Shown here: piece after piece, positions 31,784 to 44,180 of the stretch
Layout of the letters: every line of letters starts with the position of its first letter
Numbering within the stretch: the stretch's first letter is position 1
Assembly: GCA_914767715.1 (NCBI GenBank)
Contig: OU612066.1
Location: forward strand, 25,706,283 to 25,770,282
From: Membranipora membranacea
Taxonomy: Eukaryota; Bryozoa; Gymnolaemata; Cheilostomatida; Membraniporidae
Direction: 5' to 3'
DNA: 64,000 nt
Notes under the pieces: generated by a model
Seen by the model: only the letters and a program-made list of their open reading frames with translations
The model's database searches: none
What the model was told of the DNA's origin: nothing
Made by a program: the position numbers and the translations under genes

Positions 31784-33807
31784 CCAGAAGCAGCCTAGCT
31801 GTAACTGCTCTATAAAATAATGGCACGGACAATTTTTGATGGCAGGAAACTGATCGCATATTATACTTCATTTATGTTTCTTCTGTAAAATTCACCGGGT
31901 GTACCCAGTTGTAGTGGTCATATTTAGAAATTAAAAGGTGTTTTGTTTTTTCATTATATGTGTGGGACATAACCCCTATTCTGTGTAATCTTACTAATCG
32001 AATCTTCAGGGAATTCCAGGTTGAATGCATTGTGGGGATTTTGTTGACTTGCCAATTTATTTACCAAATAAACTTGCAGAAGTCTGCTCGTGTTAGATCA
32101 GGACAAATTTTAAATTTTCAGTAAGTATAATGTAAGATCTTTATGAGGTTAGTATGATACTGTCTTGCGGCAGCATATCCGCAATATTTCTCAAAATTGC
32201 ATATAATAAGTGAAATGTTAAGAATTCAATAAAAGGTGTTTCTAGGGTGGAACAACGTGGTGAATCCAAAATTAAGGTTGTACACAGTTGTAGCGTTCAT
32301 GTCTGCGGCAGCGCGGCAGCAGATCCTCATTTCTTCTAAAAATTGCTTTTAATGAGTGAAATATTAAGAGTTTAAATAAAAGGTGTTTCAAGGGTATAAC
32401 AACGTGCTGAATATAAAGAAATAGGGTGTAACCTAGAACAAGTTTTATCCAATTACCTGCATGCCTATTGCTCCCAATCCACTGGTCACGCCGCGGCGTG
32501 ACCAGTGGATAGAGAGCCACAGCTCGGAATGCAGGAAAATGGACCAAACTTGGTCTAGTGTACCCAGTCGTAGCAATCATGTCAGCAGAAGATCGGCAGC
32601 GCGGCAGCATATCGCAATTTTTCTCAAATCGCTAATAATAAGTGAAATGTTACGAGTTTAAAACAAGGGTATATCTAGGGTAGAACAATGTGCTGAATCC
32701 AAAACTGAGAGTGTACCCGGTTGTAGCAATCATGTCAGCGGCAGCGCGGCAGCATAACTGCAATTTTCTTCACAATCGGTTAGGTAAGTGAAATGTTAAG
32801 TGATTGATATGGTCAGCAGGAAACACGACTATATGTATGATTTTAACAAGATATTATATCACATCATTTTAAAAGGTGGTCAGCGACAGCACTACATCTC
32901 AACGAGAACAAGACAAAAAGCAGCCTAGACATAAGACTGCTCAAAACATGATAGCGTGAGACAAATTTGCTGTAGGAAAAAAGTGTGTACCCAGTTGAAG
33001 AGGTCAGCCGCAGCACTACTGCATATCCCAAATATTCACACTATCGATATGTGATTAGTTGGAAGTCAAGCGTTTGATGCGGTTGGCACAAGTCAAGACT
33101 ATAGTACTGGGTTCTACATTGTATATGTTTTATCATTGCATGAGCTGGTTGATGAGAGACAGCGCTACCGCATATCATGTCATTAGCATGTTAGGAAAGT
33201 ATGCCAAGCTGGCATATCTAAGTTTTTCAGACTCTGGCAGTTTGGTTTCTTTCTGAAAAGTGAGGCACTCATTGAACTCTTTGCTCATGTGTTATGCAAA
33301 ACACATCCAGCCAAAAAATGACATAAGAGGCAATTGAAACGTCAAAAATGTTGTTTGTGATTGCCCCAAGACAGTGGTCTTAAGACCATACAATATCATA
33401 CTAGCATCAAGTATCCTGCCATCAAGTATTTATAATCTTTGATACTAGTCCACTAAGAAGTTTAATTGAAATTTTTCTATTTATGCTGGTCTGATACTAA
33501 CAGCCTTCTCTCCAAGTTTACTTGGTGAATTAATTGCCATGTCAACAAAATCCCACAATGCAATTTCAACCTGGAATTCCCTGATGATTAGATAACTTAG
33601 ATTACACAGAATGGGAGTTATTTCCCCACATATATAATGCCAAAACAAAACACCTTTTAATTTCTAAATATGACCACTACAACTGGGTACACCCGGTGAA
33701 TTTTACAGAACATACACCACACCAATGAAGTATAAAACGTGATCAGTATCCTGCCATCAAATATTGTCCGTGCCATAACAACTTATTATGCTATAGCTGC
33801 TTCTGGT
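31784..33807. mobile_element. 2-kb foldback element with ~300-bp inverted arms
   Basis: The left arm is about 31784-32085 and the right arm about 33503-33807. They are reverse complements over nearly their whole length: CCAGAAGCAGC at the outer ends, GGCACGGACAA, CGGGTGTACCCAGTTGTAGTGG, and GATTTTGTTGAC near the inner ends. The centre holds degenerate tandem units of about 150 bp (from about 32145, 32275, 32560 and 32710), each with GTGTACCC.GTTGTAGCAATCATGTC, GCGGCAGCGCGGCAGCA and AAGTGAAATGTTAAGAGTTT blocks. No coding frame was recognised. No clear target duplication was found. Confidence 0.75.
32427..32562. repeat. Long hairpin with 34-bp perfect palindrome
   Basis: ATCCACTGGTCACGCC and its exact complement flank a GC centre (32477-32510). 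Imperfect pairing extends outward through CCTGCAT, CAAGTTT and CTAGA to about 136 bp in all. It interrupts one of the tandem units of the foldback element, so it looks like a small hairpin MITE inserted there. Confidence 0.8.
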
Positions 33808-33985
33808 CTGGGTATTAATCAACCATCTGAAAATACAAATAATAGGCATTATGAGGAGTTTGACAATCGCATATTTGACACATGTGCCAACTGCCATTGA
33901 TGTGATTGATGACATTGACTATGACAATAGGAATGTGACCACTGGATTTTCAAATGACACGCTACAGGATGTGTCTAAGTAAACA

Positions 33986-35296
33986 ATGACTGGGACACAA
34001 ATTTCCAAATATAGACAAACATCTGGACTTGGTTTTATCATCTTAGCCATTTGTATGACCCTATTAGGTTTTGTCGGTAACGTGAATGCAACAACACCGA
34101 TGATATGCAAAACTGATCATCCGGTTGCTAATTTCAGAATGTCAAAACTATCAGGGTGTGATCTCAAACGTGGCCACACAGATTTGCATGCATCAATAGA
34201 CCAGAATGTGACTTTGTTCAAACTGAATCTGATTCAATATAAATCCAAGACACATCACTTTAATATAGTCAGAACTGACATCACAACACATGCAGGATTT
34301 TTTGGTGAGAATAGGAATAGGACGACTACACACACAAATGAACTTGTGACAATGGAAACTTGAAAAAACATGGTACAATTTAAAAGGGCGCCTTTTGGTG
34401 ACATGACTGAAATAGGTGGAATATACCAAACTCAAATTACAACTGATTTTGAGTATCACACAGGATTTAAGTGCTGCACTGATTATGACTTTTCATCAAA
34501 GAATGCTTTTCTCCATATGAATCTGTGGTATTTATCAGACATGGTAAAGATGAGGACATGCAGAGTCCTGTGGGTAATACGGCTCACTGTGACTACCAAT
34601 TTGTTTGATGAATCAGGACTGTTATGGACACATAATGAAAAAGAAAAATGTCTCTATTTACCGCATATATTCTATCAAGGAAAACTACAGGACAGGACTT
34701 GGCTATCAAATGACGGGGAATTGGCCTTGACTTTTGCAAACCAAAAGCGTATTCAGCAAAACGAGGACTGTGGCGGGTTTGTAGACATAACTGACCAGGG
34801 TGTCGCAGTTAAAGTTGGTGACCTAACTAAGACAAGGGAGAAACGACAGATAGAGTGGACCGTTTTAGCGACTGAATTGAATTCTAGACTACAGGCAATT
34901 GAAATACATGTTTCACAGAATTTTAACCAGATGTTTCACACAACATTTAGGCTAACTTGTCAAAACATGATGAAGATGGCGGATATTTTACTTGTATCAC
35001 TTGATGAACATCCTATTCTGGCTGAGAGACATCTGTTGAATAATTCATACATTTATGCACAGAAACTACATGATTTCATAACCATCTATCCTTGTCAGCC
35101 AGTGGACCACTATGAGATTATCTCTTCACCAGAACAATGCACGAAACGAATTCCAATGGCTGTTTCATTAGGTGTCACCAACAGGACTATGTGGTTAAAC
35201 CCTCATACCACCATTCTGCATGACACGCCAAGCCTCATTGATTGCGCAATACATCAAGAGATTCAAATGGTAATTGATGGAGAAAAGAGAAGGTAA
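33986..35296 (+). pseudogene. Envelope-like glycoprotein ORF with one in-frame stop
   Basis: One reading frame of 437 codons is broken only by TGA at 34361-34363. Residues ~14-36 form a hydrophobic signal-peptide-like segment ending VNA. Several N-x-S/T sites follow (NVT, NRT), with a GFFG motif, scattered cysteines and a dibasic furin-like site KTREKR (~34825-34842). Text such as SGLLWTHNEKEKCLYLPHIF and WLSNDGELALTF resembles class III-type glycoproteins of chuvirus-like RNA viruses, and the env-like genes some retrotransposons have acquired. That match is from memory of the family pattern. Around 34560-34610 a neighbouring frame looks more family-like, suggesting further frame damage. No C-terminal membrane anchor is visible; a microsatellite and the R4-like LINE follow at 35.5 kb. 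Probably an inactive endogenous viral or env-captured remnant. Confidence 0.5.
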
Positions 35297-35486
35297 TTCC
35301 TTGTCAAGGTCAAAGGCAGGCCATCTCAAAAGAGCCTGTGTTTTATCATCCAATAACTAAGTCAAGTGCTGGGGAAATACTGCAGAGAGAGAGGTACAGG
35401 ATAGCTCAAGAAGAATCTGTGTGCATTTACACTGTCAGAATTAAGAATGAACACAGGAGAATATCCTGTTCTATTTGTTTGGTAGG

Positions 35487-35487
<1 letters not shown>

Positions 35488-35528
<41 letters not shown>
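35488..35528. repeat. (TTA)n microsatellite, 3' flank of the R4-like LINE
   Basis: Pure TTA/ATT trinucleotide run abutting the element's 3' end. With the ATT run at 39171-39292 it brackets the element, as expected if the LINE inserted into a TAA-type microsatellite. Confidence 0.9.
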
Positions 35529-35529
<1 letters not shown>

Positions 35530-38500
35530 CCTGTTGATTTCCTCAGCTCTTCAGCCGGTGATATGTTGGCATCGGGTTAGGACCTCTAACCTGGGATATC
35601 CAACACCTTTCTCAGTATTCTTGCCGATCCTAGTAGAGCAGAGAACTGCACTCTGTCTACTTCCTTCTTCTCTATCTCCAGCATCTCCATTTGTTCATGT
35701 AGGTTAGCCACAGCTCCTAGTGCTCCTACAATGATTGGTATAACTGTCACATATGTGTTCCATATTTTTCTTATTTCTCTCGCCAGATCCTGATATTTTT
35801 CCACCTTCTCCCTCTCCTTTTCTGTGACTCTTGCATCTCCTGGGACGGCTATATCAATGATCCAAGTGTGGTTGACTTCTTTGTCTTGCACAACGATGTC
35901 TGGCCTGCGGGCTTGTATGATGTGGTCTGTTTGAATTGTAAAGTCCCACAGGATCTTTGCTTTCTCATTTTCTGTCACGCTCTCTGCCTGATGTTCGTAC
36001 CAGTTTCTCCTGTGTTCTAGTTGATATCTCTTGCACAAATTCCAATGAATCACCTTGTCATGGCGTTTCCTATACTCTGTCTGTGCTATTTTTGAACACT
36101 CACTGAGTATATGAAACACGGTCTCTTCTCGTTCATTACACATTCTACACAGTGCTGTACCTCCTCGTTTCTCTATATGTATTTTCTTCCATCGTGTTGG
36201 TAAAGCCTGATCCTGTGCAGCCATAAGTAGTCCTTCTGTTTCTTTCTTCATGTAGCCATTCTTTATCCACTTGTACGTTTTCTTGGTGTCTGTTCGATCT
36301 GCTATCTTGGTGTACTGTCCATGTAATGCTTTGTTCTTCCATTCCTGTTGTTTCTCCTCCATCTTGCAGTCTTTATACTCTCATTTGGTTTCTTTCTTCT
36401 CAAAACTCTTGAGGTATCTGTTGAGTCCTTTGTCTTCAAGTTTTATGTAATCTGATAGTCCGTGTTCCTCTGTCCTGATAGTTTCTTCCACTGCTCTCAA
36501 TCCTCTTCCTCCTTCATTTCTTGCCAAATACAGCCTTGCCACATAAGCCCTCGGGTGTAGCGCTCTGTTTATAGTCATCAGTTTTCTGGTTTTTCTGTCC
36601 ATAACCTCAAGCTCCTCCTTTGTCCAGTCAAGTATTCCTCCAGAGTATCTGAGGACAGCAACCGCCCATGTGTTTACTGCTTTGATGACGTTTCCTCCAT
36701 TAAGCTTTGATTCCAATAGTAGTCTTAGTCTTCTGTAATACTCTTTCTTTACTTTCTCCTTCATCTCTTTCATTTTTATGTCGTCAGCTTCCAGCACCCC
36801 CAAGTACTTGTAGTCCTGTTCTCCTAAGTCTTTCATCAGCTCTCCATCAGGTAACAATATCCCCTCATCCTGTTCACGTTTCCCTCTCTTCATCACTACT
36901 GTAGCACACTTCTGTATTCCGAACTTCATTCTTATATCCTAGGTGAAAATTCTGACTGTTTGTACCAATGACTCCAGCTCTTTTTTGTTTTTTCCGTATA
37001 GTTTCAGGTCATCCATGTAGAGCAAGTGGTTTATTTTACCTGACTGAGGTCTGGAAAGTGTATACCCTTGCTTCGCTTCTCGTAGTATCACACTCAGAGG
37101 TATGAGGCCCACGATGAAAAGCAGCGGCGATAATGAGTCACCTTGGAAGATCCCCCTCTTGATGTTCACATTTGCCAGTGTGCGGCCTCCGCACTCCAAG
37201 TTGGTATTCCACTTGCTCATGCTCGTCTCAAGGAATCTCCAAGCTTTCTCATCCACCCCTACCATTCTCAGTGTCTCAATGATCCATGAGTGCGGTACTA
37301 AATCATACGCTTTCTGGTAGTCAATCCAGCCCATGGCTAAACCAATTTTCCTGTTCTTACAATCCTTCAGTATCACCTTATCCAGCATAAAGTGGTCTTT
37401 GGTTCCCTTATACCCAGATCTACATCCCTTCTGTTCTTCTCCGATGAGATCATTATCCTCCAGGTGTCTATAGATCTCTTCAGCCACCATTGAGGTCATC
37501 AGCTTCCATACAATAGGTAAGCAGGTTATGGGTCTGTAGTTCCCCGGTGCTTTCCCTTTGGTCTTGTCTTTTTGAATCAGAACAGTCCTTCCGGTTGTCA
37601 TCCAGCTTGGTGTCTGTGCTGTCTCCAGGCATTCATTCAGGTATATAACAAGCTTTCTGTGCAGGTTGGTCAGAATTTTGATCCAGAATCCCTGTACAGA
37701 ATCTGGGCCCGGAGCCTTCCAGTTTGGTAATTTCACTAGTGCTCTTTTGAGCGCGTTTTCTGTAATGATTATCTAACCCTGCTGTCTTCCTTCCAATTTT
37801 CTTCTGACTCGGTCTATCCACGGTGCTTTTTCATCATGTTCAGTTGCATGTCCTCAAATCCTTGTCCAGAAGTCCTTGGATTCCTCTCCATCTGGTACTT
37901 CATTCTCACTCTCCAAATTACTCTGTATGTCATTATAAAATCTCTTCTGGTTGTTCTCAAACATTCTGTTTTGTTCGTACTGCTTTACTCTGTCATCATA
38001 TCTCTTGATCTTTGCTGCTGTTGCCTTCAATCTTTGTTTTAACTCCTCTTCCACGAGTTGGTATCCCTTGCGTTTGATGTTGTGTTTCACTTCTATCCTT
38101 CTTCTAAATCCATCGTTGTGCGGTTTGCTTCTTGCGTGCACTACTCTGCTTATATCTTTCCTTAACTCCATCACCTTTGCTTTCAGTCTCTTTTTCCATG
38201 GTGGTTCTTCTTTCTTCTCATTCCAGTTCTTTGCCAACTTCCTTGTGACAATTGCTGCACTAGCGTAAAATGTATCATTCAGTTCAGTGATGTTATCAAT
38301 TGGGACATGTTCTATCACCTCATTCATCTTGCTTAGTTCTTCCATTATCTTCCTTCTGTCCATATGCCTAATGTTAGTCAACTTTTCTCTACCCATCTGC
38401 AGCCTTCTTCTCTGTATCTTGATTTCCTCAACTAATTCCCTTTTCTCATCTGATAATCTGCTCTCTGTCATGATGTCTTCTTGTCTCACTGGATGGTCAT

Positions 38501-39170
38501 ATTCTCTTCCACGACCTTGGTAAATGCGTTCTAGTACACTTGGTGGGATCACTTCAACAGTCGTCTGTCCTTCTTCCATTGCCGGTGCTCCCTGATCTTC
38601 AGTCTCTCTTAACCTGATCTCATCCAATTCCTCTTTTGTAAGCCGTTCCTTTCTGATAATCGTCCTTGCCTGCATTGCTAGTCTGTTCTCTGTGAGTTCA
38701 AATCCCCCTCGATCTTGCCATATCTTTGCCATCCTTGACATGTATCCTCTCCTCATTGGTTCACTAGAATAGTAGCACTCCATAATTTTGATGTTATCTT
38801 CCCTAGTATAGCTCATTCGCTGAGTTGCTGGTCTTCCTTCGCCAGTAGTAGAATGACGACCGACTCCTGCCTGGTTCACCACAGGTAGCCTGCCGGGCGA
38901 GACAGATCGAGCATTGCTCTCCCTCTCATTCACGCTGTTACTCTGTATTGTATTTGTTGTATTCATCATGAGATATGAGTTTGTTTTCTGTCAGGTTTGG
39001 CTCCCTCATCCGGTTTCTGTCGGGGTTGGCTCCCTTAGCTGATGATTGAAGAATCTCTCCCACTCAGCAGTAGGGATTTTCTGTCAGGATTTTCTCCCTT
39101 AGGTCCAGCGAAGCGTCGGGCACCAAGCCGATATTAGTGGATCCCGGTTAAGGCCAATCCACTACTGGCG
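35529..39170 (-). mobile_element. R2/R4 (Dong-like) LINE with restriction-like endonuclease
   Basis: A single frame of 1128 codons (38969 down to 35586) has four in-frame stops (37854-37856, 37773-37775, 36939-36941, 36381-36383) and no frameshift. Order seen: a basic N-terminal region with a Myb-like YTREDNIKIMECYY segment, a long charged helical region, RT (KAPGPDSVQGFW, GNYRPITCLPIVWK, IDYQKAYDLVPH, GDSLSPLLF, YMDD), thumb, a CCHC-like finger (CRMCNEREETVFHILSEC), and an RPDIVV..IIDIAVP restriction-like endonuclease. This domain order is that of the R2/R4 group. It is flanked on both sides by TAA/ATT microsatellite, the known target of Dong elements (R4 clade). Near full length but inactive as sequenced. 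Confidence 0.85.
38985..39110 (-). repeat. Short tandem motif in the 5' UTR of the R4-like LINE
   Basis: On the minus strand GGGAGCCAA.CC.GACAGAAA is present twice, and a diverged GGGAGAAAATCCTGACAGAAA once, just upstream of the ORF start at 38969. Possibly promoter or RNA-structure repeats of the element. Confidence 0.5.
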
Positions 39171-39292
<122 letters not shown>

Positions 39293-42200
39293 TCCTCTAG
39301 TTTTATTATATAATTTATTTAATATGCCTACCTATGGTAATTATTTTAAGTATTATTGTATGATGAAGTGCGCTGTATTGTAGTAGGCCCAGCTAGGAGT
39401 AATGTATCTCATCTGTCTGGCTCTATGGTTGTAATTGCTTCATCATGTTCAGCCCACAGTCTCCCAACATACAATAGTAGCCTGAGTAGGCCTATCGTAA
39501 TCGATCTAGGCATAGTACAAGCTAGCTTATTTGTTTTTGGAGTCAGTCAGAACCTAGACTGGGAAGTACATAGGCTTACCTGTACCAATCAATCTATGGG
39601 CTACAACCATTTTTTCAAACATGAGTCAGGGGACACAGAACTCTCACTCATTAGGGATGAGATCTCGCAACCGCTTCTTACTCGTTATAGTTTCATGACT
39701 GCCATAAGAAAACTCTCTCACTATTATGGTCCTTCTATGATTCGGGTAGCCACCTAGTGTAAAGCTAGAAACTGCATTTGTGTGTTATAATATGTAGGAT
39801 TCGATTTGTTCTATATCACATAATTCATCTCATACCATGGATGTCATCGATTGCAGCTGTCAGTAATCTGGCTGTCATCATTGATACCTGCGGAAAAATA
39901 AATTACGAAAACATGTGTTTCAGTGAAAGTGTCATGAATGATAATATATGCTGTCTTGAGTTTGGTATATGCCATGGTGTTCAATTTGCCATCCTGAGTT
40001 TTGTAGGCTATCTGTCATTAATAGTTAAGTCGCCATCCTGAGTTTAGAAAAGGCCTAAATAGTAATTATGAGTTTACCCACGATCATGATCTTCTTTCCT
40101 TCTCTTTATCACTTCAGAACTAACTGATAATTCCATCAAAAATTCATAGAGAGCACATACCTTAGAACAGTGAGTATATAAAAGATAGAGTTAGTTTTGA
40201 TAGTTTGGGGGTGACTCAATTTTAGCTAACACCAATATTTCTGCTTATTTATGAGTTAGGGTATATGTGAGCCGGTGTGTAATACAAATTTTTTCCTACA
40301 GAGTATGTTTTACTTCTCTTGAGCAGGTTTATACCAGGGGTGTCATTGAGGGCCCCTATTATTACGTCTGGCTGTCATATATGTAGAGGCACCATGTGGT
40401 AGTAACCTGTTGTTAGAAGTGGTATTGTAGTTGCAAAATATCAACTTTTTTGGTAGACCATAATAAAGTGACCTGATCGCTGCTTTCTTGTCTTTACTGC
40501 TATCAGCATAATTGGAAATGGCTAGGCGTCTTTTCAGTCAGACAATGCGCAAATTGTTATATTCCATGGATGTCATTGATTGTTGTTGTAATTTTTGAGA
40601 CCTCCTCAAAGTGTTGGTATTGCGATGCCAAGAGCTCCACTTATAAGGCTGTTGGTGGTTTCTGTTGTATGCTAAATATATCAACGCTCAAGCTATTTTG
40701 AAGCAGGTGTCCTTGTTGGAAATCCTTGTTAATTTTTTATATGCAAAAAAGGGCTATGCCTCAATATCAGAAGGATACCCAAGTTTTTATTACCCACAGT
40801 TGACATATAAATATATTAATTTCCTCACGAAAGTCGTAGGCTCTACAACAGTCATACAGTGTATGATACTCACAAGTTTTCAAGGCGATTTGTAAAAAAA
40901 AAGCTGTTCATATCCTCAACCATCCCACAATAGCTTTGAGGCAGAGAGGGAGGTCTTCTATCTCTTGATGCAGTAATTTCTTTACATTTTGTCAGTATTG
41001 AATTGTCAGTATGAATCTGCTGACAATGCACTTTACTCCGATGCCATTCTTACTTCATTTTTGAATGGGTGTGTATGGTTGGTCCTAGTCACCATGATTA
41101 ATTTTTTGTATATTTATCTTAGCGCATACATTAACAAGCGATGCTATCCGAACAAAAAGAAGGCCTCTTCTTGTCCTCACACATGAACACTTTGTCCATG
41201 AAACTCATCACAACAGCAGCTGCTAACCTATGTCAGGCCATAATTACATTGCAGTGGGCAACTATGATGGATTATACTGCACAGCCCCCTTATTTTCTCA
41301 CAAAAATACAGGCCTGTATATTATTAGAACTGACACCTCAGGACCCAACTCTAATAATGGTGCGGTGGAAGGTAGGGATAGGAAATGTATGAGGGGATTT
41401 GTTTGCAAAAGCAAACTTTGAAACCTGTGATCAACTGAGGCGTGTCAATAATGGGTGATTATTGGAATTATTATTGCCTCTTCCATATCGTTGGTATATT
41501 GGGACTGTATCACAGGTCTTCTCCAAAACTTTGGTCTTTGGCAATGTTTGACTGCAGAAAAGATGCAAAGCTGTTCGGCTCAGGAGGTCAGATCAGAGCT
41601 TAGTTCATTTGTCAGAGTGACGCTAGATCAAGTTTGATCCATTTGCTTGCATTTGTGCATCAGTTACTCTCCCTCCACTAGAGGGTGTAATTATTGTAAC
41701 AACTGCCTCATTCATTCATTATGCCAATAAGAGCAGGCAACTTAAATGTAAGTTTTTAAAACCCATGTACAACTGTGATATGGCATATTTATTAGGCGTG
41801 GATTAAATTTAAAAAATATAATTACATAGCGGTTGCTGCATGAATCTCACAGGTTTGATTTAATCCTCTTTTTGCCGCTGAGGCTTTTTTTATAGTAAAG
41901 CTGTAACTGTCTGTGTGTATGACATGTTGTGCTAGCCTACCTATCCAGAAGAATCATGAAACCTCTCTTTTCTTCATGTGTATCTCTTAATTAGTTAGAC
42001 GGGCAATCAAAGTTTATTCTTTTAAGCCATGTTCTTCCGTTTTTTTGGAAGGGCCGTTTCCTAATCCCATAACGACCCCCAACCCATCCCTCTTAGCTAA
42101 CAGATAATTATTGTTCTGATATGTGTTGGTTTATTGTTGCTAGTTGATTCCCCAGCTAATGCTTCATGTAAAAATCAGCATCAAAGCTGTTTGTGTAAAT

Positions 42201-43530
42201 GCACAAAAGTTTGTTCTCACACATCGTCATCCACTCGTCATCCTAGTGCAATGCACTTTGCAGAAATTTCCTTTATAGACACAATCAAAGGTGACCACTC
42301 AGTATCATTAAAATTCCTAGATATCTTTGTAATTAATAGACTATGGTCAGAGCTGTTGCTCCTTGGTCAGAGCAGCCCTTTGAATTTCAGCCTAGGCAAT
42401 TTATAGGGTGTATTGACTGTCGATGGCAAGTATTACCTTAAAATTTGAAATTTTGCAGTTCTTGGCTCAAAAGTTCAAATTCAAGTTCAAATGAAAATCA
42501 CAAGTGGCTTATTGGCTGTAGAATATTTGTTTTGGGTGTGGCTCTTACAAGTTCAGAATTAAACAAAAGGTATTTCTACCTTTTGGTAATTAGCCTTTGA
42601 ACCATAGAAAAGGATTTGATTCATTTATATTTCTTTTGAGACAGATTTTAAACATTCTGCCCAGGCACTTAGGCTTAAATGATTTACTCAGGTATGACTG
42701 CCCTTTTACATAATAACCTTTGAACCATTGAAATTTCCATTAGAGCCAATTTAAACCATAGATATTTAGATATATAATCATAGTGCTTCAAAATAAACTG
42801 TTGCGAAGTTGGGTTCTAATCAGGATGGCAAGATATAAAGCAGTCCACTCACCATGAAAGTCAGTAGACAAGCGCTCATGTGTGTCTCTTCAATCAAGGT
42901 CACGGTCAAGTTAGTCTCTGTCATATATAGGTCAGGGCAGCTGATGATAACTCCTTAGTATGTACAGAGAGGACAACTCCAAGATACATGTACAAAGTAC
43001 ATGTATGACAACATGACAACAAACCTTATGATAGGACTACTCCACACAAACCAATCATATTACAGTAAAATAGGTGATTTTCAGGAGTGCATGACTGTCC
43101 AATCAAAGTGCTTCAAAACAAACCAAGCATGATAGAATCACTGAGGTCAGACCAGCTGCAACTAGCGGTTTTCAAAATAATGGCTACAAAAAGCCAAAAT
43201 TCTTGTGCTGGCTGTTGGAAGTTTTCTATGTCATAGGATCAACTGCTGTTGTTCATACTACTCCCAAAGAGAAGATCAGGTATGAATCTAGTTCAGTTGG
43301 CAAAATTTGAAGCTGGATGGGCACATGTTATCATAAAACAACTCCAAACGCTAATCGTGTTTAGAGTTGGGGGAAATGCTGAGTCTTGATCTAGAATGAA
43401 AATTGTCCCAATTTCTAAATGTTTGTTTTTTGGATTGGAAAACAAAGGCGTGATATAATGAAAACATTATATAGTAACATATCAATTAGCCAGTTTTACA
43501 CATAAATATATATTTAAATAGATTAAATAT
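39293..43530. other. Mostly featureless region
   Basis: Several open stretches of 60-130 codons (for example 39356-39757 and 42134-42406) lack conserved motifs, splice partners or coding-like composition, and I do not call them genes. No RNA gene or transposon end was recognised. It may be intergenic sequence between LOX copies. Confidence 0.4.
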
Positions 43531-43589
43531 AGTATTAATTACTCAATGCGTACATGATCCTTTCTCTGATAGGAGGTTTCATAACCAGA

Positions 43590-43950
43590 ACGGATGCAAC
43601 TAAGCTGTAGCCTTTGTGTCGAGGATGTGGCCAAAGCGAGGAAAGTTGACATGCCGACACTAATCAAACTTAAGAATCGTGGTGGACTCAAAACCCCTTC
43701 CAAAGCAGTTTTTAGAGTGCGTCTTTTGTCAGAGAGAGTAATCAGATCATTGCTTAAAACAGGTTTGGGTCTTAAACTCCAAGAACTTGCCCGGCTGCAC
43801 AGTCTATCAAAGATTATGTTGTGCTGAGCATGCAAGCAGCGTTGTGAAGGAAATAATCGATTGTTATGTAGGGCGTTTGAGGCCGTTTTGAAAACGGATG
43901 CAAACAATCTTATTCGGTCCAAAATGACCTGCCTCCCTATATTCAGCCAT
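43590..43950 (+). pseudogene. Possible P/THAP-type transposase remnant
   Basis: The plus strand reads LIKLKNRGGLKTPSKAVFRV followed by a helical SERVIRSLLK stretch. This resembles the C-terminal (L)I..K.RGGL..PS..V pattern of P-element-like, THAP-containing transposases. The frame stops near 43827 but continues in the same style after TGA (ACKQRCEGNN...). No THAP finger or catalytic residues were found, so it is a fragment at best. Confidence 0.35.
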
Positions 43951-43994
43951 GTCTGATAAGATAAATCTCGGTAAATATACAGCCTAACTAAACT

Positions 43995-44180
43995 ATCGAT
44001 TGATTTGGCCAGTCTGAGCCACTTTTATCTTCTCTACAGCATGCACATTAAACTCAATCTTTATGTGATTGATTGGGCCAGTCTGAGACATTTTTGAATT
44101 GATAAGAATCTTGCTTAATTTTTGAAGGTCTTTAACTTAACAAAAGTTTTTCTTTGGATTGATTGGGCCAGTTTGGGCTG
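43995..44180. repeat. Degenerate tandem repeat, GATTGATTGGGCCAGTCTGAG units
   Basis: Three units start near 43998, 44067 and 44157, each with GATTGATT(T/G)GGCCAGT.TGAG/GGG. Spacing is 70-90 bp. No function is suggested. Confidence 0.5.

Noticed and set aside
35338-35580. 80-codon ORF with a poly-leucine run
   Set aside because: The leucines come from the TTA microsatellite; no homology or splice context.
36707-38523. Several plus-strand ORFs within the R4-like LINE
   Set aside because: They are antisense shadows of the well-supported minus-strand LINE frame.
39356-39757. 133-codon ORF after the ATT repeat
   Set aside because: No conserved motif, no splice partner and unconvincing composition; length alone is possible by chance.
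43539-43922. 127-codon minus-strand ORF
   Set aside because: The plus strand of the same stretch has the more family-like KNRGGLKTPS text; the minus ORF looks like its shadow.
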